Assembly: GCA_049698695.1 (NCBI GenBank)
Contig: JBAVYH010000095.1
Coordinates: forward strand, 1-64,000
From: Bog-375 sp049698695
Lineage (GTDB): Bacteria > Acidobacteriota > Terriglobia > Bryobacterales > Bryobacteraceae
Direction: 5' to 3'
Length of the DNA: 64,000 nt
The position numbers and the translations under genes are program-made. Below the pieces are notes generated by a model. That model searched no databases. It was not told the DNA's origin and saw only the letters and a program-made list of their open reading frames with translations. Numbering within the stretch: position 1 is the first letter of the stretch; each line of letters opens with the position of its first letter. Of the stretch, positions 1 to 8,711 are shown piece by piece.

Positions 1-108
1 CCCGAAAACGAACAAGAAAACCCAGCGAAAGGAGCCCGGCACTGCGCCAACCAGATTTCAGCCCTTCAGGCTCATTCTTGGATTAGAAAATGCTCTCCGG
101 GCCGCACT

Positions 109-579
109 CTACCCGCGCGGTCCGGCCACCCGCACGCCGCACATTTCGGCGAAGCGGAGTTCGGTGGCCTTCACCCGGCCGGCCACTACCTGCAACGTGC
201 GCCGCAAGATCTCGACTCCCAAGGCGGGGTCGTCGTGGCACAGCTCCTGCAGCGCACGGCCTTCCACGCGGAGCGCGGTGGTGTGCTCCCGGGCCCGCAC
301 CTGGAACAGGGTGTCATGCAGGTCGAGCAACGACGACCAGCCGAAGACCTTGCCCGCTCCCAAAGCCTCGACTGTAACCATGTATTGCGGAGCGCACAAC
401 TCCACCGCCACGCTTCCCCCAGTCAACAGGTAGAAGGCCTTGGAGCGCTGGCCGTCCAGCAAAATCAACTCATCCGCTTCGAACTCCACCCGCTTGGCCA
501 ACGATGCCAGACTCGCCACTTGTGCGTGGGTGAGGCCTGAAGTGAATTCGTGTGATCGAAGCTCCTCAACTTGTGCCAT
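109..579 (-). CDS. Cyclic-nucleotide-binding domain protein (Crp-type sensor without a DNA-binding domain)
   Basis: 156 residues, almost all of it one cNMP-binding beta-roll: the segment around residues 36-60 (FEADELILLDGQ, then FYLLTGGSVAVEL) and the KVFGWSSLL turn follow the Crp/PKA pattern. The helix-turn-helix that should follow in a Crp-family regulator is missing; the chain ends after the C-helix. It is therefore probably a stand-alone ligand sensor or protein-interaction module rather than a DNA-binding regulator. The start is preceded by TTTAGGGG as ribosome site. It is a monocistronic gene at the left of the window. Ligand and partner are unknown. Confidence 0.8.
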   Translation of the reverse strand: MAQVEELRSHEFTSGLTHAQVASLASLAKRVEFEADELILLDGQRSKAFYLLTGGSVAVELCAPQYMVTVEALGAGKVFGWSSLLDLHDTLFQVRAREHTTALRVEGRALQELCHDDPALGVEILRRTLQVVAGRVKATELRFAEMCGVRVAGPRG

Positions 580-763
580 ATGCCCCTAAACCTGCGTCAA
601 ATAACACGATTACGTCCAATTGGTGGTCGAAAAACGCAACACTGAACGGGAAAGTCGCAATTCAGGGGCCAGAGACAGATGGGGTGTGGCCGAATGAAAC
701 CAGGACGAAAAATGGCGGCGCCGTCGGCCGCGGTTTCGGAGCGGGTCAGGCCGCCGGATTCGC

Positions 764-3424
764 TCACTCCACGCGCAGCGACTGAACCGGATCGATGCGG
801 GCGGCTCTCCAAGCCGGGAAGGCGGTGGCGGTGATCGCGACTCCCAGCACCAGAGCAGTAACCGCCAGAAACGTCAGGGGGTCGCTGGCCTGAACTCCGT
901 AGAGAAGGCTGGCCAGGAAACGGGTCAGCGCCAGCGCGGCGATCAGGCCGGCGCCGATGCCGTAGAGGGCGACGCGCAGGCCCTGCGCCAGAATCATCGA
1001 AACGATGCGCTGCCGGGTGGCCCCGATGGCTACGCGCAGGCCGATTTCGTATGTCCGCTGGGTGACCCAGTAGGAGACCAGGCCGTAGATGCCAATCGCG
1101 GCCAACAAAATGGCGGCGGCGGCGAAGCTGATGAACACGCGTATGGTGGAACGGAAGTCCGCAATCGACGCGGAGACGACCTGCTCGAGCGGCTGCACCT
1201 GCCCGACAGGAGCTTCAGGATCCTGATCCACCGCCAGTTGGCGGATGCGGGTGACCAAGCCTTCCCCGGCGGCAGAGGCCCGGACGAGCAGCGTCATCGC
1301 CGCGGGTATTTGCCCGTCCTCACGGACCGCTTGTGCGTAAGGCATATACATTGCGCCGGCCACCCAATTGGGCAAGCCTTGGCTGAGCCGGAACTGGCGA
1401 ACGTCACCGACCACGCCGACGACGGTTCGCCATTGACTTTCACCAGTGGACTTGACGTGCTTGCCAATCGGATTCTCCCCGGGCCAGAACCGCCTGGAAG
1501 TGGCCGCGGAAATCAGCACCACAGGGGCGGATTTCTCTCCATCCGCTTCGGTGAACCGGCGGCCGCTCAGCAGCGGAATGCGGAGCATGCGGAGGTAGTC
1601 CGGACTGACCGCGCCCGCCCAGAACATGGGGGCGGGAAAATCGGCCGACTTGGGATGCCCTTCCACATCCACGGCCAGCGTCGGCAGTTCGCCATCCAGC
1701 GGAACGGTATTAGCGATTGCGGCATCCTCCACCCCGGGAACCTTGTCCGCGCGTTCCAGCAGGCCGCCGTAGAGAGCGATGCAAGCCGGTCGCTTGGTGC
1801 ACGCGGATTGATCGGGGCTGATGCGCACGGTCAGGATCCGCGCCGGCTCAAACCCGGGATTGGCCTCCGATAAGCTGTACAGACTCCGGATGAGGAGCCC
1901 GGAGCTGACTACCAGCACCACCGTGAACGCCACTTCGGAGGCGATGAGCCAGCTTCGCAGGCGCGTCCAGACGGTGCCTGTGGAGCGCTGGCTGCCGGCC
2001 TTGATGGAGGAGCTGAGATCGACCTGGGAGGCGCTCAGGGCAGGCGCGAAGCCGAATGCCAGGCCGGTCGCCAGCGCCAGCGCCGCAATCGCGCCTGCCA
2101 CCTGCCAGTCGATGCCTGCCTGCGCCAGGCCCGGCGTCGAGGAGGGCAGCACCGACTTGAAAATGGAAAGCACGCTCATGCCGAGCAGAATCCCCAGCCC
2201 GCCGCCCACCAGCGCCAGCAATACGCTCTCCGTCATCAGTTGGCGAATGATCCTGAGGCGGCTCGCTCCCAGCGCGACGCGCAAGGCGATTTCTTTCCGC
2301 CGCGCGGTGGCTCGCGAGAGCAGCAGGCTGGCGACGTTGACGCAGGCGATGAGCAGCACCAAGCCAACCGAAGCCAGCAGGATGATCAGCTTGCCGCGAA
2401 TATCTCCCACCAGGTCCTGTTGGAGCGGGATGGCGGTCGCGTCGGCGTTCCAGTCGCGCGCCATCGGATAGGGAAATGTCTTGCGAAACCGCTCGACCAC
2501 GGCGTGGATTTCGCTGCGGGCCTGTTGCACCGTGGCGCCAGGACGAAGCCTGGCGACCAGAGGGACAAACTCGCCGCCCCAGTATTCCAGAAAATTTGAT
2601 GGATCGAGGCGCATGGGCACCCACAACTGGACTCTGGAGGACGGATAGCTGAAGCCGGCGGGCATGATGCCGACAATCTGTCGATGGATGCCGTCGAGCG
2701 CGATCACGCGACCCAGAGCGGACGGATCGCCGCCGAACCTGGTTTTCCAGAACGAGTAACTCAGAATGACGGGTCCGTCCCGGCCGGGAGCATCTTCTCC
2801 TGCTCGGAAAGTGCGCCCACGCGCCGGCGGCGCCGCGAGCACCGAAAACAGGTTGGCCGAGACGGCGGTGCCGAATATGCGGGTCGCTTCTCCCTGCCCG
2901 GTGAGATTGAAATCCGTGCCAACGCTGGCCGCGGCAATGTCCATGGTCCGGCTCTGCTGCTCGAAAGCGGACACGGCTGCGCGGGGATAGATGCCGGTGA
3001 TGCGAATCAGACGGTCGGGGTGCGGATAGGGCAGCGGGCGAACCAAGAGCGCGTCCACCAGGCTGAACATGGCTGCATTGCCGCCGATACCCACCGCCAG
3101 CGAGAGCACGGCAATGGCCGTGAACCCAGGAGTGCGCGCAAACATGCGCGCGGCGTAGCGGAGGTCTTGCAGGAACCGTTCCAGTCGCATAAAGCTCCAC
3201 ATGTCCCGGCACTCTTCGCTGGCCAGGGTGAGATTGCCCATCTGCCGATGGCTGAGCTCGAGGGCAGCTTGCGGCAACAAGCCGGCGCGGCGATTGGCGG
3301 TCTGGTGGAGCGCGCGGTGAAACTCGATTTCTTCCGCCAGGTCGCGATCGAGCTCGACGCGCCGCCAGCGAAAAACCAGCCGATGCCAGGCGCGGGCCAG
3401 CCGCGTTGCGACGGACCAGCTCAT
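764..3424 (-). CDS. ADOP-family ABC transporter permease (MacB/FtsX-like, duplicated)
   Basis: 886 residues from an ATG whose ATGA overlaps the padR stop codon, which is why I chose this start over the upstream ATG. The N-terminus carries the ADOP leader domain (ELDRDLAEEIEFHRALHQ), then two copies of a MacB-type unit: a transmembrane helix near 110, a large periplasmic domain, then three helices (LIACVNVASLLLSRATARR and, in the second copy, GIYGLVSYWVTQRTYEIGLR). This family is strongly expanded in Acidobacteria and usually lies beside a PadR regulator, as here. Its ATPase partner is not in the window. Substrate unknown; antibiotic, peptide or lipid export are guesses from MacB. Confidence 0.9.
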   Translation of the reverse strand: MSWSVATRLARAWHRLVFRWRRVELDRDLAEEIEFHRALHQTANRRAGLLPQAALELSHRQMGNLTLASEECRDMWSFMRLERFLQDLRYAARMFARTPGFTAIAVLSLAVGIGGNAAMFSLVDALLVRPLPYPHPDRLIRITGIYPRAAVSAFEQQSRTMDIAAASVGTDFNLTGQGEATRIFGTAVSANLFSVLAAPPARGRTFRAGEDAPGRDGPVILSYSFWKTRFGGDPSALGRVIALDGIHRQIVGIMPAGFSYPSSRVQLWVPMRLDPSNFLEYWGGEFVPLVARLRPGATVQQARSEIHAVVERFRKTFPYPMARDWNADATAIPLQQDLVGDIRGKLIILLASVGLVLLIACVNVASLLLSRATARRKEIALRVALGASRLRIIRQLMTESVLLALVGGGLGILLGMSVLSIFKSVLPSSTPGLAQAGIDWQVAGAIAALALATGLAFGFAPALSASQVDLSSSIKAGSQRSTGTVWTRLRSWLIASEVAFTVVLVVSSGLLIRSLYSLSEANPGFEPARILTVRISPDQSACTKRPACIALYGGLLERADKVPGVEDAAIANTVPLDGELPTLAVDVEGHPKSADFPAPMFWAGAVSPDYLRMLRIPLLSGRRFTEADGEKSAPVVLISAATSRRFWPGENPIGKHVKSTGESQWRTVVGVVGDVRQFRLSQGLPNWVAGAMYMPYAQAVREDGQIPAAMTLLVRASAAGEGLVTRIRQLAVDQDPEAPVGQVQPLEQVVSASIADFRSTIRVFISFAAAAILLAAIGIYGLVSYWVTQRTYEIGLRVAIGATRQRIVSMILAQGLRVALYGIGAGLIAALALTRFLASLLYGVQASDPLTFLAVTALVLGVAITATAFPAWRAARIDPVQSLRVE

Positions 3425-3759
3425 ACCATGTCCAGCACTTTTTGTATGGCGCCGATCACGCGATCGAATTCCTCGCGTTCCCGCGCCAGTTGCTTCCGGC
3501 CGGCGGCTGTCAAGGTGTAATACCGCGCGCGCCGGTTGTTTTCCGAAGCGCCCCATTCTGGCTTAACCCAGCCATTGAGCAGCAGCCGCTGCAGCGCCGG
3601 GTACAGCGAGCTCTCGCCCACCTGGAGCACGTCTTCGGAGACCTGTTTCAGCCGCTGCGCGATTCCATATCCGTGCATCGGTCCGGGCGCGAGGGTCCGC
3701 AGAATCAGCAGGTCGAGTGTTCCCGGAAGCAGTTCGGAGGTCGGTTGCAGTCTTCCCAT
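3421..3759 (-). CDS. PadR-family transcriptional regulator
   Basis: 112 residues forming a winged helix. The typical PadR opening (LLPGTLDLLILRTLAPGP), the MHGYGIAQRL recognition region and the SSLYPALQRLL motif are all present, followed by GWVKPEWG and a short C-terminal helix; this is the compact subfamily-1/ADOP-linked form. It is co-transcribed with the ADOP permease through a 4-base ATGA overlap, so it most likely represses its own operon and is relieved by an effector. The effector cannot be deduced. Confidence 0.93.
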   Translation of the reverse strand: MGRLQPTSELLPGTLDLLILRTLAPGPMHGYGIAQRLKQVSEDVLQVGESSLYPALQRLLLNGWVKPEWGASENNRRARYYTLTAAGRKQLAREREEFDRVIGAIQKVLDMV

Positions 3760-4202
3760 CGTCTATCGATGGAAGTATGGCGGGTTTCGCAGGCCCTTGT
3801 CAAGAGCTGACCGCAGGCGGGTTGCGGAACATCAGAGTTGCGAAGCCCCGGCAGGGGCGACCACAGAGTAGCCCAGTGCGTGAGCACTGGGAATTTGGTG
3901 TCGAATCGCGCAGCCCCGGAATGGGGCGGAAGAGAACGGCGCGTCCGTTGAATGAATCGGGGTGTCGCTCTTTCGCCCCGTTCCGGGGCTGGATGACTTC
4001 ACGGCTGGTCCCCCTGCTCAGGCAGTGGGCTATTTTCTTTCGCCCTGGCAGGCTCGTCCCCATGTGCCCTCGCGTGGGACTTTCGTGTTCCCGCACCCGG
4101 GTTCGGCGCACCGGATTGCCGGTCTTGGTTCTCGTCGACTCGTCGCCACGCACGCCGCGTGGGGATACACTGCTGGGTGGAGTTGGGAAAGGCGGGGTGG
4201 AC
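3760..4202. other. 443-base intergenic region between divergent padR and serA, largely palindromic repeats
   Basis: No convincing gene. The padR-proximal half holds four short hairpins (listed separately). The serA-proximal part is unremarkable apart from a -10-like TACACT at about 4165-4170 and a G-rich stretch (GGAAAGGCGGGGTGG) just before the serA ATG that can act as ribosome site. Confidence 0.6.
3844..3990. repeat. Cluster of four REP-like hairpins (AGCCCC family)
   Basis: Hairpins: AGCCCCGGCAGGGGCG at 3844-3859; CCCAGTGC-GTGA-GCACTGGG at 3872-3891 (8-base stem, 4-base loop); AGCCCCGGAATGGGGCG at 3912-3928; and the same motif inverted, CGCCCCGTTCCGGGGCT, at 3974-3990. Direct plus inverted copies in one intergenic region are typical of bacterial interspersed mosaic elements. 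From general experience, similar AGCCCCGG(N)GGGGCG units are frequent in Acidobacteria and Planctomycetes. Confidence 0.75.
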
Positions 4203-5405
4203 ATGCGGGTTCTGATTGCGGACGAGTTCGAACAGTCCGGCCGCGACAAGCTGCGGGATCTCGGTTGTGAGATCTCCTTCCAGCCGGCGCTGAAGGAAGA
4301 CGCGCTGACGGCGGCGATAGCGCAATTCCAGCCGGACGCGCTGGTGGTGCGGTCGGCCAAAGTCACCGATGCGCACCTGGCGGCGGGCGCACTCAAGCTG
4401 GTGGTGCGCGCGGGGGCGGGCTACAACACCATCGATGTGGCGGCGGCCTCGCGGCGCGGCATCTATGTTTCCAACTGTCCCGGCAAGAATTCGATTGCGG
4501 TGGCGGAGTTGGCGTTCGCGTTTGTTCTGGCGCTGGACCGGCGGCTGGCGGATAACGTGGCGTCGCTGCGCGCCGGCGAGTGGAACAAGAAGGAATACTC
4601 AAAGGCCAAGGGGGTGTATGGGCGGACGCTGGGCCTGGTGGGGTTGGGGCAGATCGGCCACGAAATGATTCCGCGAGCCCGCGGATTCGGCTTGCGGGTG
4701 ATCGCCTGGAGCCGCAGCCTGACGCCGGAGCGCGCCCAGGAACTGGGCGTGGCGTACCAATCCTCTGCGCTCGATGTAGCGGCCAATGCGGATATCGTGA
4801 GCGTGCACGTGGCGCTTAACACGCAGACACGGGGAATGGTGGGAGCGACGTTCTTCGCGGCGATGAAGCCGGGCGCGTTCTTCATCAACACCTCGCGCGC
4901 CGAAGTGGTGGACCAGGAAGCGCTCAGCCGCGCCGTGGTCGAGAAAAAGATCCGCGCCGGGCTGGACGTGTTCGCCAAGGAGCCCGCAGTCAGCGCCGGC
5001 GAATTCACCGACGAGATCGCCAAGCTCGACCTGGTGTATGGCACGCACCACATCGGCGCCTCCACCGAGCAGGCGCAGGAAGCCATCGCGGCGGAAACGG
5101 TACGCATCATCCAGACCTTCCGCGACACCGGGCAAGTGCCCAACGTGGTGAACCTGGCGCGCAAGACCCCGGCCACCTGCGCGCTGGTGGTGCGCCACCT
5201 GGACTGCCCCGGAGTGCTGGCCGGCGTGCTCGATTCGATCAGCGCCGCGCGCATCAACGTGCAGGAAATGGAGAACATAATCTTCGACGGTGCCGAAGCC
5301 GCCGTAGCCCGCATCAACCTGGAGACGGAGCCCGCACCCGGAATGCTCGAAGACGTGCGAAAAGCGAACGAAAACATTTTGGAGATAACGCTGATCAGGC
5401 TATGA
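4203..5405 (+). CDS. serA: D-3-phosphoglycerate dehydrogenase-like 2-hydroxyacid dehydrogenase with C-terminal ACT domain
   Basis: 400 residues. The substrate-binding/NAD fold of the D-2-hydroxyacid dehydrogenases is complete: NAD-binding GLVGLGQIG, FINTSRAEVVDQEAL with the catalytic arginine, and the HHIGAS histidine segment. A terminal ACT domain (from CALVVRHLDCPGVLAGVL) is the serine-sensing module of SerA enzymes. It would oxidise 3-phosphoglycerate to 3-phosphohydroxypyruvate as the first step of serine synthesis. The open frame extends far upstream, but the ATG at 4203 opens the conserved MRVLIADEF strand. It is shorter than the 525-residue form, lacking the intervening ASB domain, and close to the short ACT type. 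Confidence 0.85.
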   Translation: MRVLIADEFEQSGRDKLRDLGCEISFQPALKEDALTAAIAQFQPDALVVRSAKVTDAHLAAGALKLVVRAGAGYNTIDVAAASRRGIYVSNCPGKNSIAVAELAFAFVLALDRRLADNVASLRAGEWNKKEYSKAKGVYGRTLGLVGLGQIGHEMIPRARGFGLRVIAWSRSLTPERAQELGVAYQSSALDVAANADIVSVHVALNTQTRGMVGATFFAAMKPGAFFINTSRAEVVDQEALSRAVVEKKIRAGLDVFAKEPAVSAGEFTDEIAKLDLVYGTHHIGASTEQAQEAIAAETVRIIQTFRDTGQVPNVVNLARKTPATCALVVRHLDCPGVLAGVLDSISAARINVQEMENIIFDGAEAAVARINLETEPAPGMLEDVRKANENILEITLIRL

Positions 5406-5523
5406 GCGCATGTGCGACAGAGAAATGGGAAATCACGCTGCGAACTTTTGAGACAAGGCCCTAGATCATTACCCGCGGGCCCTCGCACCGGCTTTGGCTT
5501 GCCAGCCGGTTCTTGGTGGCTTT

Positions 5524-6051
5524 TTACGCTGGCGAAGCCGAAGCGCCGCCGGCGTTCCTGCCGATCGCGAATGCCTCCAGGTTGAGCTCGATCAGCCGCG
5601 GCGCCAGGTTGGCGCGCAGCGCCTGGTTCCAGAGCGCCTCGGCGAAATCCAAGTGCCGGCTGAGCGCCCCCACCAGTGCCACGTTGAGCGTCTTGGCGCT
5701 GCGCAGGGTGCGCCCGCCCAGCACACCCGGCTCGATCAGCACGCCGCCCGGGGCAAGCACGGCGCGGTTGACTTCGATCTGGCCTGCGTCCAGCACCAAC
5801 AGGAAGTGCGCCTCGCCCTGGGAAACCATGGGGCTGAACACGCGCGCGCCGAAGCGGACGTCGCTGGCCACGGAGCCGCCGCGCTGGCTCATGCCGTGCA
5901 CTTCGCTCTTTTTCACATCGAGCCCGGCGAGAAAAGCCGCGCTGGCGATGATGTCGGAAGCCTTCAGCACGCCCTGGCCTCCCAGGCCCGCCACCACAAC
6001 GTTGGTCACGCCGGTTCGCCGCCGGTCGCCTGGTTCAGGCTGGTTGCTCAT
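5524..6051 (-). CDS. iorB: Indolepyruvate ferredoxin oxidoreductase, beta (gamma-domain) subunit
   Basis: 175 residues. The motif VVVAGLGGQGVLKASDIIASA is the pyruvate-ferredoxin-oxidoreductase gamma domain, followed by the IorB hallmark SEVHGMSQRGGSVASDVR. With IorA it oxidatively decarboxylates arylpyruvates such as indolepyruvate to acyl-CoA, handing electrons to ferredoxin. The ATG at 6051 is chosen over one four codons upstream because AGAAGG lies just before it. It overlaps the end of iorA by 17 bases, so the two are translationally coupled and should form one complex. Confidence 0.9.
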   Translation of the reverse strand: MSNQPEPGDRRRTGVTNVVVAGLGGQGVLKASDIIASAAFLAGLDVKKSEVHGMSQRGGSVASDVRFGARVFSPMVSQGEAHFLLVLDAGQIEVNRAVLAPGGVLIEPGVLGGRTLRSAKTLNVALVGALSRHLDFAEALWNQALRANLAPRLIELNLEAFAIGRNAGGASASPA

Positions 6052-7651
6052 TGGCCTTCTCATACCTTCGGATGGCGCCGGCCGCCAGCAAACAGTCGCG
6101 GCGGGCGACGATCAGCTCCAGTTCGCCCGAATCGAGGCAGGCTTTGATCAGCGCCTCGAACTCCGCCGGTTCGAGCGTGGGATCGGTGATGTGCACACGG
6201 CGGATGCCCATGGCGCGCACCACGTCCTCAAAAACGAACTTGCCGGTGTGGTGATGGTCGAGCGTCCGCCCGGTTCCGGGGTGCTCCTGCATGCCCGTCA
6301 TGGCGGTAGTGCCGTTGTCGAGAATCAGCACTACGTGCCCGGTGGGCGGCGGGTTGTAGACCATCTCCACCAGCCCGGTGATGCCGCTATGCACGAAGGT
6401 ACTGTCGCCGATGACGCTGATCACGCGCCGCGCCTGCTCGGGCGGCAGCACGTGGCGCATGCCGAGCCCGACGCCGATCGCCGCGCCCATGCACACCAGC
6501 GTATCCATGGCCTCGAAAGGCGGCAGCACGCCCAGCGAGTAACAGCCGATATCGCCGGCCACGATGCAGTCCAGGTTGCGCAGCGCGCTGAACACGGCGC
6601 GGTGCGGGCAGCTCGGGCAGAGCTCGGGAGGCTTGCCGGCCGGCGGCTGGGGTTCGGGCGATTGGTCGCGCACCGCCAACCGCCGCACCCGCGCGACATT
6701 CATCTCGCCAAAACGGAAGGCTTCGGGCGCTGCCTCGACCTTGATTCCCGCGGCCAGCGCCGCATCGGCCAGGTACGGGTCGCCCTCTTCGACAACCAGG
6801 CAACGCGCGACGCGCGAGGCGAATTCGCGCATCCGCTCGATCGGCAAGGGATACGTCATGCCGGGCTTGCAGACGCTTGCATGGGGCAAAGCCTCGCGCA
6901 CGTGCAGATAGCAGATGCCGGTCGCGATGGCGCCGAGCGTAGGGTCGCCCTCCACCAGCATGGTGGGGCCTTCGGCCTCGTTCCAACGCGCGATTTCGGC
7001 CAGCTTCCGCCGCAGCCGCCGGTGCGCCGGCCGGGCATAGGCCGGAATCATCACTCGCGCGGCGATGTCGCGCTGGAACGCGGGCGGGCGCGGCGGCGAA
7101 GCCGGATAGCCCGGCGTCGCCACCACGCTTTTGGAATGGCACACGCGCGTGGTGAGGCGCAGCAGCACCGGCACGCCCCAGCGCTCGGAAACCTCGATGG
7201 CGCGCAGCGCGAAATCGTAAGCTTCCTGGGAATCGGCGGGTTCGAACATGGGCACGCCCGCCGCTACCGCGTAGCGGCGATTGTCCTGCTCGTTCTGGCT
7301 GGAAGCCATGCCGGGATCGTCGGCGGAGACGATCACCAGCGCGCCGGTCACGCCGGTGTACGCCGCGGTGAAAAGGGGATCGGCCGCCACGTTCAAGCCG
7401 ACGTGTTTCATGGTCGCCAGCGCGCGCCCGCCGGCGAACGCTACGCCGATGGCAACCTCGAGCGCCACCTTCTCGTTCGGCGCCCACTGGGCCCGCCCGC
7501 CAAGCGCGGAGAATGCCTCCAGAATTTCGGTGGACGGCGTGCCGGGGTAGCCCGTGCCGAAATGCATCCCCGCATCCAGCGCGGCCAGTGCCACCGCTTC
7601 GTCGCCGCTGAGCAACAAGCGGCGCGCCGGGCACCGGTTCGCCATTTCCAT
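6035..7651 (-). CDS. iorA: Indolepyruvate ferredoxin oxidoreductase, alpha subunit, lacking the ferredoxin domain
   Basis: 538 residues. The N-terminal PFOR-like domain (GYPGTPSTEILEAF; ADDPGMASSQNEQDNR) is followed by the thiamine-diphosphate domain: CPSCPHR near 345, GDIGCYSLGVLPP and GDSTFVHSGI, then ILDNGTTAMTGMQ. The usual alpha subunit is about 600-650 residues and ends in a two-cluster 4Fe-4S ferredoxin domain; here the chain stops soon after the TPP domain (VARRDCLLAAG) with no Cys-rich tail. The ATG at 7651 has GGGAGG six bases upstream, better than the GTG at 7672. Electron acceptor must therefore be a separate protein. Confidence 0.88.
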   Translation of the reverse strand: MEMANRCPARRLLLSGDEAVALAALDAGMHFGTGYPGTPSTEILEAFSALGGRAQWAPNEKVALEVAIGVAFAGGRALATMKHVGLNVAADPLFTAAYTGVTGALVIVSADDPGMASSQNEQDNRRYAVAAGVPMFEPADSQEAYDFALRAIEVSERWGVPVLLRLTTRVCHSKSVVATPGYPASPPRPPAFQRDIAARVMIPAYARPAHRRLRRKLAEIARWNEAEGPTMLVEGDPTLGAIATGICYLHVREALPHASVCKPGMTYPLPIERMREFASRVARCLVVEEGDPYLADAALAAGIKVEAAPEAFRFGEMNVARVRRLAVRDQSPEPQPPAGKPPELCPSCPHRAVFSALRNLDCIVAGDIGCYSLGVLPPFEAMDTLVCMGAAIGVGLGMRHVLPPEQARRVISVIGDSTFVHSGITGLVEMVYNPPPTGHVVLILDNGTTAMTGMQEHPGTGRTLDHHHTGKFVFEDVVRAMGIRRVHITDPTLEPAEFEALIKACLDSGELELIVARRDCLLAAGAIRRYEKANEQPA

Positions 7652-7821
7652 TCGCGCCTCCCGGATTCCCACCGAACGATCAGTGTATCCGATAGCGCGC
7701 GGGGCCGGCTCGGCGGGCGCTCTTCAGCCCGGGTAGGACGGGCCGGTTTCTGCGTACTCATTCACCAAGCCTGGTCGCGCCGCCACCGGCGCACGGGCAA
7801 GCTGAAAAGCGTGCCCCATCC

Positions 7822-8562
7822 TTATGGCAAGTGGGCTTCGGCCCAGGCCAGCATGTCGTGCTGCGCCGCGGCGTCGCCGGGTGGGGTTTCGATGCAGAGG
7901 TAGCGGACCCCGCGGGCGGCGGCGCGGCGCCCGAGCGAGCCGTCGTCGCGCGCACGGACGTGCTGTGCGAGCACCACGTTATAGGGCGATGCGGCCAGCG
8001 CCTGGTAATCCGCCGGATCGGTGCACAAGTAAAACTGCTGCGGATGGCCGCGCTGCGGCAGCGAGTGTTGGTCGCCGAGCGCGGCCGTTGCCGAATCCGC
8101 GCCGGCTCCGCCCAGCGCGATCAACAGGCCGCGATCAGGCGGGAACAGCGTGTCGACGAGTTTTTCGCGCTGCCTGTCGAGCAGGTCGAGCGCGGCGGCG
8201 ACTTGGTCCGCGCTCCACCCCGGGTTAAGGCTTCTCAGGCTGGCTTCAGCGCCGGCGCGCGAGAACATCCGATTGGGATCCAGTTTGCCGCCGGCGATCT
8301 CCACGTCAACGGTCCGGCTCTCGATCAGGTAAGCGGTCCCACGCTGCGATTCCATGTGATCGGTGAGCAACTGGCGTGCGGCATCGTCGTTGCCGTCCAG
8401 CAGCACGTAGCGCCGGGTGGAGCGCCCGTGGCGGACGATTTGGAAGCGCGCCATCTCCAGCGCGATTTCCTTGGGCCGGAACCAGGGCATCCATCCTACC
8501 AGGGGTCCGGCAACAGAGAGCGCCATGAAGTCGCGCCGCGAGTATGGGTTCGCTATTTTCAT
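7822..8562 (-). CDS. Secreted protein of unknown function with Tat-like signal
   Basis: 246 residues. The N-terminus SRRDFMALSVAGPLVG reads as a twin-arginine export signal (RR followed by a short hydrophobic core), so the protein probably works outside the cytoplasm. The body has an HGRSTRRYVLLDGNDDAARQ opening and a DPNRMFSRAG segment, which remind me of a poorly characterised family of carboxypeptidase-like/amidase-like secreted proteins (N-D, DPNR.F motifs), but I cannot assign it. Start ATG overlaps the stop of the small gene upstream (ATGA), so it is the last gene of a three-gene operon with a receiver-domain protein. Confidence 0.7.
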   Translation of the reverse strand: MKIANPYSRRDFMALSVAGPLVGWMPWFRPKEIALEMARFQIVRHGRSTRRYVLLDGNDDAARQLLTDHMESQRGTAYLIESRTVDVEIAGGKLDPNRMFSRAGAEASLRSLNPGWSADQVAAALDLLDRQREKLVDTLFPPDRGLLIALGGAGADSATAALGDQHSLPQRGHPQQFYLCTDPADYQALAASPYNVVLAQHVRARDDGSLGRRAAARGVRYLCIETPPGDAAAQHDMLAWAEAHLP

Positions 8563-8711
8563 TCCATTTCCTCGTCCTGTCGTTTCTTGTGCTTGACCTT
8601 GGCGCGCAGCGCTTTGGGCACAATCACCGCGGCAGGCGGCACACAGCCCACGCGCTCGCGAGCGATGGCCCTGACCTCCTTCGGTAGGTCAAACTTCTTC
8701 TTGCGGGCCAA
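8559..8711 (-). CDS. Small basic protein, 50 residues, TTG start
   Basis: Starts at a TTG with a near-perfect ribosome site GGAGGA five bases upstream, inside the last codons of the receiver-domain gene (23-base overlap), and ends in a TGA that shares bases with the ATG of the Tat-signal gene. The product starts ARKKKFDLPKEVRAIARER, continues through VPPAAVIVPKALRAK, and ends KHKKRQDEEME. It is rich in Lys/Arg with an acidic tail; no known domain. Double translational coupling plus the strong ribosome site make it a real gene despite its size. Could be a nucleic-acid or ribosome-associated peptide, but that is a guess. Confidence 0.72.
   Translation of the reverse strand: MARKKKFDLPKEVRAIARERVGCVPPAAVIVPKALRAKVKHKKRQDEEME

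Noticed and set aside
5513..7903. Very long open frame (796 codons) on the plus strand opposite iorAB
   Set aside because: Composition (His/Arg/Gly-rich, no domain) is that of an antisense shadow in G+C-rich DNA; iorA and iorB on the other strand have full family motifs.
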